Shown piece after piece: positions 1-8,982 of a stretch of DNA of 64,000 bases; within the stretch, counting starts at the first letter, position 1; each line of letters starts with the position of its first letter. Origin of the DNA: Palsa-504 sp963756575 (GTDB lineage: Bacteria; Actinomycetota; Actinomycetes; Streptosporangiales; Streptosporangiaceae); NCBI GenBank assembly GCA_963756575.1, contig CAVWOM010000013.1, positions 434,001 to 498,000 of the forward strand, given 5' to 3'. A program made the translations under genes and the position numbers. The notes beneath the pieces are model-generated. The model had not been told where the DNA came from. It searched no databases and saw only the letters and a list, made by a program, of their open reading frames with translations.

Positions 1-1
1 C

Positions 2-829
<828 letters not shown>

Positions 830-866
830 CCGGCCCGACGGCCGCCAGCCCGGGACGACCGTCCGG

Positions 867-1313
867 TCAGGTGAGCGCGAGCACCATCCGGGGGGCGGGG
901 GCGGTGCCGAGGACCGTCGGGGCGACGCCGCAGTCGGTGAAGCCGGCCGCGCGGTAAAAGCCCATGGCGTGGGGATTGGCGGTGACTTCCAGGCGGTCGG
1001 TGCCGCGCGCCCGCAGGACCTCGGCGATGCGGCGGACAAGGGCCATGGCGATCCCGCGCCTGCGGTAGTCCGGGTCCACGAACAGGTCTTCCAGTTCCAC
1101 GACGCCGCCGGTCTCGGCCCAGGTGGCGAAGCCGACGACCGTGCCGTCCTGCTCCGCGACATGAGTGCGGCCCTCGGCTAGGCCTTCCGGTCCCAGGATC
1201 AGGTACTCCGGATGAGCCAGCAAGATGTCGCGGTCGCCTTCGTTCGACAGCGAGGCGCGGCGGTAGACGCTGGAGGCGGCGGGAAGGTCGTTCGGTATTC
1301 CGGTTCTGATCAT
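867..1313 (-). CDS. GNAT-family N-acetyltransferase
   Basis: 148 residues with a complete GNAT fold. Strand beta-4 ends in VELEDLFVDPDYRRRGIA, where the RRRGIA loop is the acetyl-CoA pyrophosphate-binding motif A. The C-terminal MGFYRAAGFTDCG segment is the usual motif B, and the protein ends in a short beta-strand (APRMVLAL). GNAT enzymes move acetyl from acetyl-CoA to an amine; nothing in the sequence or neighbourhood shows the substrate. It is transcribed with the hypothetical gene at 1335-1628 on the same strand, with a 21-base gap. Confidence 0.88.
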   Translation of the reverse strand: MIRTGIPNDLPAASSVYRRASLSNEGDRDILLAHPEYLILGPEGLAEGRTHVAEQDGTVVGFATWAETGGVVELEDLFVDPDYRRRGIAMALVRRIAEVLRARGTDRLEVTANPHAMGFYRAAGFTDCGVAPTVLGTAPAPRMVLALT

Positions 1314-1334
1314 TTTCTCAGTGTGGCGCAGACC

Positions 1335-1628
1335 TCAGCCGAGGCCGCGGTGAGCGGCCCAGAGGGCGCTGGCCTGGCTGGCGGCCCGGGCGACCAGGGC
1401 CGCCAGGTCGGGCCGGTCGGGGACGGGGAACGAGACGTAGGTTCCGCGGCCGCCGGCGACCGGCCGGCCGTAGGCCTTGGCCGCGAGGCGCCCGTCCGGG
1501 AGGAGCCGCACGTTGAGCGTGGTCAGCATGAACTCCTGGTCGCGCCGGGTGGCGGTCCAGCGCAGGTCCTCCGGGATGGTGACGTTGATGGCCAGGGCGC
1601 TCACGTCGGGGGCGGCTTCGCGGCTCAT
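1335..1628 (-). CDS. hypothetical protein, 97 aa
   Basis: I do not recognise this small protein. It starts MSREAAPDVSALAINV and has alternating hydrophobic strands (AINVTIPEDLRW, EFMLTTLNVRLLPDGRLAAKAYG) followed by a helix rich in alanine near the C-terminus. It has no signal peptide or membrane segment, so it should be cytoplasmic. Codon use is normal for the window. It lies just upstream of the GNAT gene on the same strand and is divergent from the S4-domain gene, with 38 bases between the start codons. Confidence 0.6.
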   Translation of the reverse strand: MSREAAPDVSALAINVTIPEDLRWTATRRDQEFMLTTLNVRLLPDGRLAAKAYGRPVAGGRGTYVSFPVPDRPDLAALVARAASQASALWAAHRGLG

Positions 1629-1666
1629 GGCCGCATCTTCGCACGCGAGCGCATTACAGTTGCTGG

Positions 1667-2047
1667 GTGGCAGAGGATCAGGCTGGACGGGTGGACAGCT
1701 GGATCTGGTCGGTGCGGCTGGCCAAGACCCGTTCGGCCGCGTCCAGTGCCTGCCGGGGCGGGCACGTCCGGGTCAACGGGGTGCGGGTCAAGCCCGCGCA
1801 CCTCGTCCGGGCCGGTGACGAGGTGCGGCTGCGCGGCGAAGGGCGTGAACGCGTCGTGGTCGTCCAGCAGGTCATCGCCAAACGCGTCGGCGCGTCCGTG
1901 GCCGCGGAATGCTATATCGACCACAGCCCTCCCCCGCCGCCCCGCGAGGAGGCGGTCCAGGTGGCGGTCCGCGACCGCGGCGCGGGGCGCCCGACCAAGC
2001 GCGAGCGCCGCAGTATCGAGAAGCTGCTCGGGCGGCGGGACGGCTAA
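1667..2047 (+). CDS. RNA-binding S4 domain protein (Hsp15-like)
   Basis: 126 residues, GTG start. Residues 8-75 form an S4 domain: VDSWIWSVRLAKTRSAA, the turn GGHVRVNGVRVKPAHLVRAGDEV and a strand RERVVVVQQV. This is the arrangement seen in Hsp15 (HslR), which binds the 50S subunit when a nascent chain is still attached after dissociation. The basic tail (RPTKRERRSIEKLLGRRDG) is also typical of the family. The stop codon overlaps the stop of the convergent membrane-protein gene by a few bases. Assignment to the Hsp15-like family is firm; the ribosome-rescue role is by family only. Confidence 0.88.
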   Translation: MAEDQAGRVDSWIWSVRLAKTRSAASSACRGGHVRVNGVRVKPAHLVRAGDEVRLRGEGRERVVVVQQVIAKRVGASVAAECYIDHSPPPPPREEAVQVAVRDRGAGRPTKRERRSIEKLLGRRDG

Positions 2048-3252
2048 GCGGAGCGGCCGGGCTCCCAGAGCGAGGCATGGCTGGGCTCCAGGGCCTGCTG
2101 CACCACCCGGGCCAGGTCATCCCGGACCGCGTCCAGGTCGACCGCGTCCTGCAGGCGCGCGGCGAACGCGGCCACGGTCTGGTCGGCGTCGTAGCGGGCC
2201 CGGTTGAACCGCCGGTCCACGACCCGCTGCACCCGGTGGCGCAGCGGGTTGAACAGCGCGGCGGCGACGAGCGTCGAGACGGCCACGGCGACCGGGCTCT
2301 GGCGCGGTATCAGGTGATCGGCCAGCAGGACCAGCCCGGTGTACACGCCGATCAGCAGGCCGGTCACGATCGCGTAAGCCAGCGTGCGGGAGATGATCCG
2401 GTCGATGTCGTAGAGCCGGTACTTCAGGATGCCGATACCGATGGCCACCGGCAGTGCCGCGAACCCGAGGATCAGCACCTCCCAGATCGCCGAGTCGGTC
2501 GTGATGGCCCAGATACCGAAGACCCCGCAGACGGCGGCGCCGCTGGCCAGCCACTTCAGCTGCTGGCGGCGCTCACCAGAAGAACGCCGCCAGCTCAGGC
2601 CCTGGCGGCCGATGGCCACCAGCCAGAAGACCGCCACCATCAGGAAGAAGCCCAGCAGCACCGGGTTCACCCAGGCGGTGCTCCCCTGGCCCAGGGATTT
2701 CAGGTTCCCGTTGCTTTCGAGGACGACGTGGTGCCTGGCCACCAGGGTCAGCACGGCGATGCTGGTGGCCAGGATGGATATCACGCTGATGGCCAGATAG
2801 GCGCGCACCGCCCAGCGCCACCGCGGCGACGGCAGCCTGCCGTCCGGGAACAGCAGGATCACCAGCGGGAACCCGGCGAGCGAGTAGCTGAACAACTGGT
2901 CGAGCACCAGCGCCGGCGGACCGCCGAACGCCAGGTCACGGTAGCCCGACCGGTACACCAGGCTCGCGTAAGCCCCGGCGGCCACGGACGCCAGCATGAA
3001 CAGCGACTCGCCGGCCAGCAGCCAGCCGATCGGGTTACGCGGCTGATGGCCGATCACGACCAGGCCGACCGCCGCGATCACCACGACGATCGTCAGGAGG
3101 CCGGCCCCCGACCACAGCTTGCCGAGGGTCAGCGGGCCGGTCAGGGCGGCCGACACCGCGATGAAGGCCAGCAGCGCCACGATCAGCGCGATCAGCCCCA
3201 CGATGATCACCCGCGGGGTGGCGCCAGGGCGGTACGCCGCGACGGAGGACAT
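2044..3252 (-). CDS. polytopic membrane protein resembling the sensor half of actinobacterial histidine kinases
   Basis: 402 residues. About eight hydrophobic segments are visible, beginning with VIIVGLIALIVALLAFIAV and LLTIVVVIAAVGLVVIG. Short loops carry conserved-looking motifs such as QPRNPIGWLLAGE and FPDGRLPSPRWRW. After the last membrane helix comes HRVQRVVDRRFNRARYDAD and a short cytoplasmic helix AVDLDAVRDDLARVVQQAL. In related actinobacterial proteins this segment often precedes a kinase or phosphatase domain, but here the protein stops (LWEPGRSA) with no HisKA, HATPase or phosphatase domain. Its function is unknown. It converges on the S4 gene. Confidence 0.75.
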   Translation of the reverse strand: MSSVAAYRPGATPRVIIVGLIALIVALLAFIAVSAALTGPLTLGKLWSGAGLLTIVVVIAAVGLVVIGHQPRNPIGWLLAGESLFMLASVAAGAYASLVYRSGYRDLAFGGPPALVLDQLFSYSLAGFPLVILLFPDGRLPSPRWRWAVRAYLAISVISILATSIAVLTLVARHHVVLESNGNLKSLGQGSTAWVNPVLLGFFLMVAVFWLVAIGRQGLSWRRSSGERRQQLKWLASGAAVCGVFGIWAITTDSAIWEVLILGFAALPVAIGIGILKYRLYDIDRIISRTLAYAIVTGLLIGVYTGLVLLADHLIPRQSPVAVAVSTLVAAALFNPLRHRVQRVVDRRFNRARYDADQTVAAFAARLQDAVDLDAVRDDLARVVQQALEPSHASLWEPGRSA

Positions 3253-3333
3253 GGCCGTTACGCTACGCCCGGATCGTTACGGAAAGCGTTACCGCAGGTC
3301 ACGTTGCAGGCGATGCGGACCGGCCCGGCTAGC

Positions 3334-3768
3334 TCAGCGGGGCTGGACGCGGGACCACAGTCCGTTGAAGGAGATGCTGTCGTAGAAGGCGGTGCCGTCG
3401 ACGACCTGGCCGCCGGCGAGCTTCATGATCCAGGCGTAGCTGTTCTCGTACGGCTGGCCGTCGTTGGCGATCCCGCGGCCGTCCCAGATGACGATGACCG
3501 TGTTGCCGTCGGCGTAGACCCCGCGGATCGTGACCGGGCGGAACGGCTCCGACTCGGTGAACCGGGCGCCGAACGGGGCCAGCACCTCGTCGATGAACTG
3601 CTGCTTGCTGCCGTACTCCTTCGACGCGGCCGAGTGTCCCTCGATACGCCAGACCATCTCGGGAGCGAACACGCTAGTGATGGCGGCGGTCCCCTGGTGC
3701 CAGGCGTCGAAGGCCCGGCTGATGATCTCCCGGTTGGTTTCCGTGCGGGTAGCCGAGGTCTCGGTCAT
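3334..3768 (-). CDS. SnoaL/NTF2-like domain protein
   Basis: 144 residues of the NTF2-like cone fold. An N-terminal helix (NREIISRAFDAWHQGT) is followed by FAPEMVWRIEGHSAASKEYGSKQQFIDEV and the strands PVTIRGVYADGNTVIVIWDGRG and YENSYAWIMKLAGGQV. These proteins are small-molecule cyclases, isomerases, dehydratases or binding proteins; the active-site residues are too variable to choose. It is divergent from a VOC-family gene 57 bases away, which may share its promoter region. Confidence 0.8.
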   Translation of the reverse strand: MTETSATRTETNREIISRAFDAWHQGTAAITSVFAPEMVWRIEGHSAASKEYGSKQQFIDEVLAPFGARFTESEPFRPVTIRGVYADGNTVIVIWDGRGIANDGQPYENSYAWIMKLAGGQVVDGTAFYDSISFNGLWSRVQPR

Positions 3769-3825
3769 CTGGTCCTCCGTACTCAGTTACCTCGATGAGC
3801 TCGGGCCCACGGTACCGTGCGCTGC

Positions 3826-4206
3826 ATGCACCGAAGCCGTGTCTATGCCCTGCTGATCGACACCCCCGAAGCGCAGGCCGCCCCCGCCGCCGCCTTCTGG
3901 TCCGCCGCCCTGGGCGCCCCGGCGCGCTCGGTACCTGACGAGGCCCAGTTCACCCGGTTGCATCAGGCCCTGCCGGGGCTGGTCACCATCGTCCAGGCGG
4001 TCGATGACGCACCGCGCTTCCACCTCGACATCGAGACCGATGACGTCGAGGCTGAGACCGCACGTCTGCTGGGACTCGGCGCCGTCCAGGTGGCGCAGTG
4101 GCTGGAGTGCCATGTGCTCCGGGCGCCGGGGGGGCATCTGCTGTGCGTCATTCCGGTGCATAGTGATCGCGGTGCATTCGAAGCCGAAGCCAACACGTGG
4201 CCGTAA
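3826..4206 (+). CDS. VOC-family (glyoxalase/bleomycin-resistance-like) protein
   Basis: 126 residues from the ATG at 3826; an in-frame GTG at 3817 is also possible. The sequence shows the paired beta-alpha-beta modules of the vicinal oxygen chelate fold: YALLIDTPEAQAAPAAAFWSAALGAP, then RFHLDIETDDVEAETARLLGLGA and the ending HVLRAPGGHLLCVIP. In VOC proteins a divalent metal is held by residues at the strand ends; here H and E candidates occur in FHLDIE and ECHVL. The substrate is unknown, and a resistance or glyoxalase role would be a guess. Confidence 0.8.
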   Translation: MHRSRVYALLIDTPEAQAAPAAAFWSAALGAPARSVPDEAQFTRLHQALPGLVTIVQAVDDAPRFHLDIETDDVEAETARLLGLGAVQVAQWLECHVLRAPGGHLLCVIPVHSDRGAFEAEANTWP

Positions 4207-4263
4207 CTAGGGCCGGCGGTGAGAGAGCACGGGGATAGGTACGTGGCTGGCGGGGTCGGGTGA

Positions 4264-4530
4264 TCAGGCGGAGCCTGCGCCGGTCACTTCGGCCCGGATA
4301 CGCTCTACGATTTGGTTCGCTTCATCCGGCGCGATCTCGATGAACTCGTATTGCAGGTCGCCGCGTTCAGCTGAAATTAGCTCGGGACTGAATTCCCAGG
4401 TGAGGTCCCGGGTGAAGACTTCGTCGGATCGGCCGCCATCCTGGGTGTAGGTACGTCGGAACACTCCCGCCGGCTGCGCACGGCTGCTCAGGTCGTCCAC
4501 GACGGCGTAGTAAGTGACCTCATCGGGCAT
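4264..4530 (-). CDS. small protein paired with the decayed toxin-like gene upstream
   Basis: 88 residues starting at MPDEVTYYAVVDDLSS. The frame is open further upstream, but that extension would run inside the neighbouring gene and reads as shadow sequence. The protein is acidic, with the segments FRRTYTQDGGRSDEVFTRDLTWEFSPELI and EFIEIAPDEANQIVERI. Its start overlaps the end of the toxin-like gene at 4520-5473 by 11 bases, the coupling expected of a toxin and its immunity or accessory protein. I recall this small family following the same partner in other actinomycetes, but that cannot be checked here. The gene looks intact although its partner is broken. Confidence 0.6.
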   Translation of the reverse strand: MPDEVTYYAVVDDLSSRAQPAGVFRRTYTQDGGRSDEVFTRDLTWEFSPELISAERGDLQYEFIEIAPDEANQIVERIRAEVTGAGSA

Positions 4531-5473
4531 GTCTGCCTCGCTGCGGGTAGTCGGGGATGCCAGTGGCACCACGCGGGACCGGTACATCGGTAGCGACCTT
4601 CTTCTGGAGGGCTTCCAACACCATCTGCTCGAATCTATCGGGCTCTCGGGTACGTAGGCGTTCGTAAGCGCTATGTGTAAGCTGCTTCGCTTCAAAGCTG
4701 ATGCGGGTGTGAAACTGCACTTCAAACCGTTGGCCACTGTCCGGCTCGATCCACTGGCTGTTGATGCCCTTGTATTGTTCGCCGGACCATGCGTTCCAGA
4801 GCCTGGCGCAGCTTGAAGCCTTGTTCTTTCAGGCGCGTGATATCTGCTGTGACGCCTTGGGCGTAGCGGTCATCTCTGTACTGGAAGGTGTAACGAATCG
4901 TGTCGGGGACATGCGAGACAGCCTGCTCTGGAGATCGGCCAAAGTTCCTGATGCTTCTACAGACCTTCTCCTTAATGCGGTCGTGGCCCTTCAGACGGTA
5001 GTCGAAGCCGGTGAGGTGACGATCTGACATCCTGGCTTTCCACGCTGCGCATCGCTGGAGAGATCTTCTTTTCCTCCCGATCAGCGATCCGGTGGCACGC
5101 TGCTTCGACTCGGTCTGTTGGTAGCCCGGTCCAGGTATTTGTCACCTTCTCCGCGCCAGGAGCCTGGCGGGTCGGCGGAGGTGTCGACTGGGGGGCGCTC
5201 CTCTGGGGGCCATCTGCGCTGGTACTCGCCCCACATCCAGCGGAATTCCTCGGCTGACTTGTCCCACTTCCTGGCGGCGGCTTGCTCTTCGGCGGTGTCG
5301 TGGCGGGCTTTGGCGGATCGCTGGGCGGACACCGCCGCGTGCTGGTCGGCGTAACACTCCTCGCGGCTGCGGGTTTCGGCGGGGACACCAGGGCCGCTGC
5401 GGCTTTGGCCGTCCGGGTGGTTCGAGTGCTCACTGGATGGCTCGTCGGCCTCATCGGGCCAGTCGGCTCCCAC
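4520..5473 (-). pseudogene. decayed toxin-like gene with three frameshifts
   Basis: One protein can be followed through three reading frames. Frame 1 (from 5473) gives AARKWDKSAEEFRWMWGEYQ and GEGDKYLDRATN. Near 5115 it moves to a frame with RVEAACHRIADREEKKISPA and MRSVESQD. Near 5030 it moves again to DRHLTGFDYRLKGHDRIKEK and TIRYTFQYRDDRYAQGV. Near 4795 it moves to NAWSGEQYKGINSQWIEP, then EVQFHTRISFEAKQLTH and the end VPVPRGATGIPDYPQ. The last parts resemble C-terminal domains of actinobacterial secreted or polymorphic toxin-like proteins. A distant link to RelA/SpoT-type nucleotidyltransferases (the VQFHT motif) is only my impression. No start or secretion signal is visible upstream. Confidence 0.65.
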
Positions 5474-5533
5474 TGGACCTCACAGCCAGCCCGCATCACA
5501 TGACATGACACAAGGAGACTTAGCTATCACGGT

Positions 5534-5547
5534 AAGTTACCTAACTT
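5534..5547. promoter_or_regulatory. inverted repeat in AT-rich gap
   Basis: AAGTTA-cc-TAACTT is a perfect 6-base inverted repeat in an AT-rich stretch (about 5520-5560) between the decayed toxin-like gene and the next decayed gene on the plus strand. Its position and base composition suit an operator or promoter. No regulator is adjacent and I cannot assign a protein to it. Confidence 0.3.
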
Positions 5548-5638
5548 GCATAAGTGAATCACGCTGGATATCTGGCCGCCACATCATGAAACGATCTCGG
5601 CCTTCGGCCGGTTCACCGGCGCAGTAGGGTCCCAAGAT

Positions 5639-6356
5639 GTGGATTCCGAACTCGCCCGGCTCGTCGCGCGCAGCGCAGAATTGAAGGGAGACCTGGTCCG
5701 GTTCGGGCATGAGCCGCGGTTCGAACGGGCGTTAGACGACGCCGTGCTGGCAGTCGGTCCTGACGAGGAACCGGACCAGCACGTCCTGATCAGCGTCACC
5801 GACCGCTTCTTGCTGCAGCAACGCCTGCCGAAAGGCAAGACGGTGCTGGAACTGTTCGTGGCCAGCGACCGGACCTGACCGTCACTGACCGGGAGATGCT
5901 TCTCGGCTGGGGCGACCCAGTTGGCAGCGACGAACTGGCTCTACCGGCGACGGAAGGCGAGGAGCGGGTTGACGCCTTCTACCGGAAGCAGCGGGAAGCC
6001 GTGCTCACCAAGAATGCTCGCCGCATCCCGGGCGTGGACAGCCACCTTTTCAGCTTCCGTAGCCACTGGCCGAGGCCGGCTCGATCGGCGTCATCTTCGA
6101 CGAGGTGGACGGGCTCAACTTCTATCCGGAATACGAGCTGCTCCGGGACTTGTTCAGCGACCCGGCTCTCGCTGCCGCCTTCCCGGACACGGTGGACACC
6201 GTGTTCAGTAAGGTCCTGCGCAAGCGGCACTTCACCTGGTCCGAGCACGGCGAGACGCTGCTGCGCCAGCGCAAGCCCTGGTACTACGAGCGCGAACGCC
6301 GCCCGGGAGTCACGGTGATCGGCAACCGCCTCGCAGACCTCGCCAGCCGGAGATAA
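5639..6356 (+). pseudogene. decayed gene of unknown family with at least two frameshifts
   Basis: Three consecutive plus-strand fragments read as one protein. The first starts with GTG at 5639 (DSELARLVARSAELKGDLVR and LLQQRLPKGKTVLELFVASD). Near 5870 the frame moves to DLTVTDREMLLGWGDPV, EERVDAFYRKQREAVLTKN and ARRIPG. Near 6062 it moves to PLAEAGSIGVIFDEVDGLNF, YPEYELLRDLFSD, KRHFTWSEHGETLLRQRKPW and the end GNRLADLASRR. An abrupt junction after WGDPV suggests an internal deletion as well, but that is inference. I do not recognise the function. It converges on the helicase locus, with a strong hairpin at 6374-6428 between them. Confidence 0.6.
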
Positions 6357-6373
6357 AGCGCAATAGGCGTTTC

Positions 6374-6428
6374 CATGATCGCGAAGGGTTTTACCCCCGA
6401 AAAGGGTATAAAACCCTTCGCGATCATG
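6374..6428. repeat. perfect 20-bp inverted repeat (strong hairpin), possible bidirectional terminator
   Basis: CATGATCGCGAAGGGTTTTA at 6374-6393 is exactly repeated in inverted form at 6409-6428, with a 15-base loop. Inside the loop CCC and GGG can pair further, giving a stem near 23 bp with one small bulge. It sits between two convergent units (ends at 6356 and 6518), where a two-way terminator would be expected. There is no clear T-tract after either arm, so a dispersed palindromic repeat is an alternative. Confidence 0.6.
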
Positions 6429-6761
6429 AACATGTCTTTCTCGGCGTGTGAATGTAGGGGTTTTAGAGGTGAGCGAGGATACGTTGGCGGAGCCGCGGGC
6501 GGCCGGGTCGGGCTGAGCTAGGACATTGAGGCCGAACGGACTTGGTGGCCGCCTCCGGAAAGGCCGAAGCGGGCTCGTTCGGCGGCGGCTAGGCGGGCTT
6601 CGGCGAGGACTAGGTCGATGCCCGCCAGGGTGGGGGCCTGCCAGGCGAGGTCGGTCCAGCGGCCGCGCCACGAGCGTTCGAAGGAGCGGCAGGCTTCGTC
6701 GCCGCGGGCGGCGATGCGCGCCACTAGGGCCAGGGACGCGGACATGGCGGGCAGCGCGTTC

Positions 6762-6875
6762 TGGCTGTGGGGGGTGTTCTGGCTGTGGGGGGCGTTCTGG
6801 CTGTGACGGGAGCTCTGGGTGTGGGGGGTGTTTTGGCTGCGGGAGGAGCTCTGGGTGTGGGGGGTGTTGCGGGGG
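6762..6875. repeat. 18-nt coding tandem repeats (NTPHSQN-type linker)
   Basis: Imperfect repeats of about 18 bases (gttctggctgtggggggt and variants) encode, on the minus strand, a Ser/His/Asn/Gln-rich linker made of NTPHSQN and NTPHTQSS units near the end of the helicase C-terminal half. The units are multiples of three, so copy-number change keeps the frame. Confidence 0.7.
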
Positions 6876-7945
6876 GCGATCTGGGCGACGGCCTGGCGGT
6901 AGGGGGAGGCGGCTAGGAGGCGCTCGGCGGAGCTGACTACGGTGGCGGCGTCCTGGGCGGCGCGGGCCAGCGCGGGGGTGCGGAAGACGTCGGCGGACAG
7001 CTGGCTGGCGGCGGCGGCCCGGGTGGCCGCGTCCAGCAGGGGCTGCGGGACGACCGAGGGGGGGACGGCCTGGGCGTGCGGGTCTTCGTGGCCGTGGAGC
7101 ACGGCGTCCAGGGCCGGCCCGCACTGGGCTAGCGCGGCCTCGATGACCACGGCGGCGGGGTCCTCGTCCGGGTAGGCCGGGCCGGCCAGGAGGCGGCTGC
7201 ACAGGACGGCGGCGGCGGCCGGGACGAGATCCCAGAGGCGTTCGGCGGCCCGCATGTCGTCCATCATGACCGGGCGCGTGGCGGCCAGGCCGGTCCTGAT
7301 CAGGCCGGTTACGCAGGCGGCGGCGTCCAGGCCGGAGTCGAGCAGGCCGGTCAGGGCCAGGCTGGGCTGGGTGGCCAGGGCGGCCGAGCAGCGCTCGCGC
7401 AGGTCGGCCGGCGCGCCGGTGGCGATCAGGTCGCCGGCCAGGTGCAGGAGGCGCCACAGGTGCTCGACCCGGCGGGGGCGCACGGGCAGGTCCCGCTCCC
7501 CCGCCAGGAACCGGGACAGCGCGTCCTCCTCCAGGTCGCTGCTGGCCGGCAGGCCCGGGGCGGCGCACGCGAAGGCGTCCCGGCCGGGCCAGTCGGGCCA
7601 GTTCACCGGGGCCGACGGGTCCTCGGCCCGGAGCAGGACGCGGAGCGGGCCGGCGTCGCGGACCTCGGGCGGGAGTTTGACCACGCCGTCGGCCGGGACC
7701 GGCACCACGACCGGTGCGCGCCACGGGGCGCGGTCCAGGTACAGGGCGACGGCCAGGCCTTCGGTGCCCAGGTCGGCTTGGGCGCAGCCGCGGATCGTCA
7801 GCTGGCCGGAGCTGATCTCGGCGTCGCTGGCCACCGGCCGGGCCGAGCTGACGAACACGGCGGTACCCATGGGGCCGGTGGGACTTTGATGGCCGATGGG
7901 GCGCCTGGGGCGTATGGGGTAAGGAGAACCGGCTGGCATGGGTGA

Positions 7946-8132
7946 CGGGTTCGAGGTGCGAGAAGCCGGAGACGGGTTCAAGGTCCGGGAGCCGGAGGCG
8001 GGTTCGAGGTCCGGGAAGCCGGAGATAGGTTCGCGGGAACCTGGAGGCGGGTTCGAGGTCCGGGAACCTGGAGACGGGTTCGAGGTCCGGGAAGCCGGAG
8101 GCGGGTTCGAGGTCCGGGAAGCTGGAGGGGGG
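7946..8132. repeat. 27-nt coding tandem repeats (PPASRTSNP-type linker)
   Basis: About seven imperfect copies of a 27-base unit encode 9-residue repeats of the type PPASRTSNP on the minus strand, forming a linker between two beta-rich parts of the helicase C-terminal half. In the middle (REPISGFPDLEPASGSRTL) the repeat is read in a shifted phase and then recovers, showing compensating indels inside the array. Confidence 0.75.
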
Positions 8133-8982
8133 GTTGAGGTCTGGGGGGCGGAGGGGGTGCCCGGGTCACCGAGGTGGACGGGGGTGACGATGACGGGTTC
8201 GGTGCCGGAGCCGACCTGGAGGTCGGTGACCAGGGGGCGGTCGGCGGGGCCGAGGTCGGGGACGGTGGCGCCTTCGGCCACGAAGACCGTGGTGCGGAGG
8301 CTGCGGCCGAGGGGGCCGCGAACCGCGATGTCGAACTCGCCGAGGATCGGGCGGGGCAGGCCGTCCCAGATGTCGGCCGGGCCGCCTTCGGCGAGCTCGC
8401 GGGAGACCATGGCGGCTCCGGCCACGGGGCGGATGGCGACGTGCCAGCGGGCGTCGTCGGGGACCTCCACGCACGGGGGCTCCGCGTAGACGGGCAGCCC
8501 GTAGGGGGTGGACACGCCGGGCAGCGGGGCACCGGGGAGCAGCCGGGGGGTCGGGTCACGGCGCACGGAGTGCACCGGGGCGGGGCGTGCCGGGGTGGCC
8601 GAAGCGGGCTCCTGCAGGGTTACGGAGTGGGCTTGTTCTAGGGAGATGAGGCGGAGTCGCCAGCCGGGCCAGGGGGACGGGGACTCGGTGACCATGCGGG
8701 TGTCGCCGGCGGTGAGCAGTTCGGCGGTGGCGGGGTGCAGGATCCACACCAGGGCGGCGGGCAGGGGCAGCCAGCCGGGGAGGTGACGGCCGTCCTCGGC
8801 GAAGAACAGGATCGGGTCGGCGGGCAGGACGACGGGCAGCTCGCTGGCGTGATCGGAGCCGGCCAGGGTGACGTGGACGGAGCGGACCGGGCGGGGCAGC
8901 GGGTGCACCGCGGGCGGGGCGACCTCGGCCGACCCGGCGCTGCGGGCGCGGCTGCGGACCGTGACGGGATCCCCGTCGGCGA

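Noticed and set aside
1909..3798. 629-codon open frame antisense to the membrane-protein and SnoaL genes
   Set aside because: Low-complexity Arg/Gln/Asp/His composition typical of the shadow of a high-GC gene; the opposite strand has clear membrane and NTF2-like proteins.
6374..6428. Hairpin as a standard rho-independent terminator
   Set aside because: No T-tract follows either arm; kept only as a possible terminator or repeat.
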